Shown in pieces: positions 62,113 to 64,000 of a DNA stretch of 64,000 nt. The stretch's first letter is position 1; each line of letters opens with the position of its first letter. Position numbers and translations under genes: made by a program. The stretch comes from Synergistaceae bacterium (GTDB taxonomy: Bacteria; Synergistota; Synergistia; Synergistales; Aminobacteriaceae), in NCBI GenBank assembly GCA_012521675.1, contig JAAYLU010000065.1:34521-98520 (forward strand), written 5' to 3'. The notes beneath the pieces were generated by a model, which saw only the letters and a list, made by a program, of their open reading frames with translations, ran no database searches and was not told the DNA's origin.

Positions 62113-63030
62113 TCAGTAGGCCCTCAGACCTAGCTCGTCGCTCAAGCGCTTGAGCATCCTCATCCCTGCGACGGAGTTCCCCTTCTCGTCCAGGGCGGGC
62201 CCGCAGGTTCCGATGCCCATTCGACCCCTGACCGCCGCTGAAATGCCCCCGCCGACACCGCTCTTCGCGGGGATCCCGACCGACACCGCGAACTCGCCGG
62301 AGCCGTTGTACATGCCGCAGGTCGCCATTATGGCCCTGGTTATCTCCGCGACGCGCCGCGATACGACCTGCTCGTCGGTCAAAGGATTCAGCCCGTCGGC
62401 CGCGAGGGTCGCCCCCAGGACGGCGAGGTCTCGACAGTCGGCCTCCAGGCTGCACTGGCGAAAGTAGGTGTCCAGGATATCGTTCACGTCGCCCTCGAGA
62501 TTGTCCACGCTCTTTAGGAACCAGGCAAGGGAGCGATTTCTGGCCGCCGTGTCGCGCTCCGATGAGAACACCGCCTCGTTCACCGATATGGATTGATTCC
62601 CGGTCATCCTGGCGGCCATGTCGGCCACGGCCGCGAAGCGCGCCTCGCTTCTCTCCCACGGGAGCATGGAGAGCACGACGATGGCGCCGGAGTTTATCAG
62701 CGGGTTGTGAGGCCGGTGGGGCGCGTCCATCTCGAGCCTCATGATCGAGTTGAAGGAGTCGGCCAACGGGTCCATGCCAACGCGCGAGAATACCTCCTCC
62801 TCGCCGCAGACGGACAGGGCCAGGGCCAGCGATATGATCTTGGAGACCGACTGCATGGTGAACTTGTAGTCCAAGTCTCCCGAGGCAGCAGGCCCCGACG
62901 AAAGATCGAACAGGGCCACACCGACGGCATCTCGCCTTGCCTTTGCCAGTTCGGGGATGTAGGTGGCGGTCCTTCCGCCCCGCCACGCGTCTCCGCACTC
63001 ATTTACAATCGAGTCAAGCAGCTTCTGCAT
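62113..63030 (-). CDS. glsA: Glutaminase (GlsA type)
   Basis: 305 aa. Serine-dependent beta-lactamase-like fold: TMQSVSKI near residue 62 (catalytic SxxK), PHNPLINSGAIV near 103, CGMYNGSGEFA near 240 and GIPAKSGVGGGI near 255. Hydrolyses glutamine to glutamate and ammonia. ATG 63030 with AGGGGGG upstream; the longer frame overlaps the peptidase gene. It lies 59 nt after the S9 peptidase, fitting peptide then amino-acid breakdown. Confidence 0.94.
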   Translation of the reverse strand: MQKLLDSIVNECGDAWRGGRTATYIPELAKARRDAVGVALFDLSSGPAASGDLDYKFTMQSVSKIISLALALSVCGEEEVFSRVGMDPLADSFNSIMRLEMDAPHRPHNPLINSGAIVVLSMLPWERSEARFAAVADMAARMTGNQSISVNEAVFSSERDTAARNRSLAWFLKSVDNLEGDVNDILDTYFRQCSLEADCRDLAVLGATLAADGLNPLTDEQVVSRRVAEITRAIMATCGMYNGSGEFAVSVGIPAKSGVGGGISAAVRGRMGIGTCGPALDEKGNSVAGMRMLKRLSDELGLRAY

Positions 63031-63089
63031 CTCGTCCCCCCCTTCGAATTCTTGCCTCCAAAGACCGTGCACGCCCGCAGGCGCGGGCC

Positions 63090-64000
63090 TCACTCCGAGT
63101 AGCTTCCAAGGTGCTTGGCGAAGAAGCTCTCCATAGCCCGGTAGAGGTCGAATCTGTTCTCTTCGTTCTGGAAGCCGTGTCCCTCGTTCTCCTTGACCAT
63201 GTACTCGACGTCGATGCCGCGCTTTCTCAAAGCCTCGACTATCTGGTCTGACTCGGCCTTTTTCACTCTCGGATCGTTGGCCCCTTGAGCCACGAGGAGG
63301 GGTGCCTTGATCTTGTCCGCGTGGAATACAGGGGAAGCGGCCCTCAATAGGTCCTGCTCCGTCTCCGGGTCCCCTATCTGCTCGTAAAGCATCTTCCTTC
63401 CCAGCTCCCAGTAGGGGGGAATCGTCTCCAGAAGAGTGAATATGTTGGAGACCCCGACGTAATCCACACCGCATGAGTACAGATCGGGAGTGAAGGCCAG
63501 TCCGGCGAGCACAACGTAGCCGCCGTAGGAACCTCCGAATATTCCTATCCTCTTCGGGTCCGCTGTGCCTGAGTCGATCATCCACTGGACGCCGTCGGTT
63601 ATGTCGTCCTGCATTGCCCGGCCCCACTCCTTGAAGCTCGCCTCCCAGAAGGCGCGCCCATACCCGGTGGAGCCGCGGAAGTTCATCTGCAGCACCGCCA
63701 GGCCGCGACTTGCCAAAAACTGCACCACTGGGTTGAAGCCCCAGACATCGCGGACCCACGGGCCTCCGTGCGGATGTATCACCACCGGCAGGTTCTTTCC
63801 GTCAGAGCCGGGAGGAAGGGTGAGGTACCCGTGGATCGTCAGCCCGTCACGAGCCCTGTAGGATATCGCCTTCATCGGCGCCATCCTCTCCTCAGGGAGC
63901 CACGGGGTCACGTCCTCAAGTTTTTTCAGCTCCCTGTTCGCCATGTCGTAGAAGTAGTACGTCCCGGCGGTCCTGTCGCTGTTCGCTATCAGAAGGGCCC
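63090..64000 (-). CDS. S9 family (prolyl oligopeptidase-like) peptidase, 5' end outside window
   Basis: 303 codons visible; the frame stays open to the right edge (LLIANSDRTAGTYYFYDMAN), so the N-terminal beta-propeller lies outside. Alpha/beta hydrolase domain: HGGPWVRDVWG (oxyanion), GIFGGSYGGYVVLAG (nucleophile Ser), ANDPRV (Asp) and NEGHGF (His). Acylaminoacyl-peptidase or dipeptidyl-peptidase-like. Supplies peptides or amino acids for fermentation (inference). Confidence 0.92.
   Translation of the reverse strand, partial: ALLIANSDRTAGTYYFYDMANRELKKLEDVTPWLPEERMAPMKAISYRARDGLTIHGYLTLPPGSDGKNLPVVIHPHGGPWVRDVWGFNPVVQFLASRGLAVLQMNFRGSTGYGRAFWEASFKEWGRAMQDDITDGVQWMIDSGTADPKRIGIFGGSYGGYVVLAGLAFTPDLYSCGVDYVGVSNIFTLLETIPPYWELGRKMLYEQIGDPETEQDLLRAASPVFHADKIKAPLLVAQGANDPRVKKAESDQIVEALRKRGIDVEYMVKENEGHGFQNEENRFDLYRAMESFFAKHLGSYSE

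Overview
The window is a GC-rich chromosomal segment that I assign to the phylum Synergistota (Synergistetes). The most specific evidence is a C-terminal glycine-glycine-cysteine sorting tail of the Synergist-CTERM type on the minus strand near 25.0 kb. An anaerobic, amino-acid-fermenting gene content agrees with it: a selenocysteine formate dehydrogenase, tungsten/molybdenum hydroxylases, 5-oxoproline catabolism and a glutaminase. I cannot name a genus. No rRNA, tRNA or CRISPR array was seen.

1-19.4 kb is a molybdenum/tungsten enzyme island. Two paralogous minus-strand operons each carry a single-chain aldehyde-oxidoreductase-type molybdenum hydroxylase (2833-5754 and 16306-19032). Each enzyme gene is followed by an intrinsic terminator and then accessory genes. 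These include a large flavin/iron-sulfur 'dicluster' oxidoreductase (1-1454, cut by the window edge; 13970-16240), a TrsS-like radical SAM protein (1466-2755), a tiny two-CxxC redox protein, a C-GCAxxG-C-C protein and an AMP-dependent CoA-ligase-like protein. From memory, this content and order match the uncharacterised Desulfovibrio vulgaris DVU_1553-1559 set, a probable maturation or electron-transfer system. Between the two operons lies a plus-strand unit: a structured leader (candidate Moco riboswitch), a MoeA-like molybdopterin-binding protein, a selenocysteine formate dehydrogenase read through an in-frame TGA, and an FmdE-like protein.

19.4-24.8 kb holds a ferritin-like protein and a compact 5-oxoprolinase operon: NRAMP-type transporter, pxpB, pxpC, pxpA, ycsI. 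24.8-28.4 kb is a decayed, repeat-rich accessory stretch. It has a truncated HicA beside an intact HicB, PIN-toxin debris, pieces of a secreted beta-helix/Synergist-CTERM protein, copies of a dispersed repeat, and an intact secreted beta-gamma-crystallin-like protein.

28.4-64 kb is mostly housekeeping: remB-like/gyrB, yitT, addAB, a HAD phosphatase, YyaL, CheV, rpoD, a metallophosphoesterase, an amino-acid racemase, a hybrid histidine kinase with an HD-GYP regulator, a QueT-like transporter, a class V aminotransferase, a 2-hydroxyacid dehydrogenase, exonuclease III, a NapH-like ferredoxin, phosphoglucomutase, glutaminase and an S9 peptidase (cut by the right edge). Inside it, 38703-39080 is a small secreted protein interrupted by one in-frame TGA followed by a SECIS-like hairpin. 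It is a candidate new selenoprotein and, with the duplicated aldehyde-oxidoreductase system, the most interesting part of the window.
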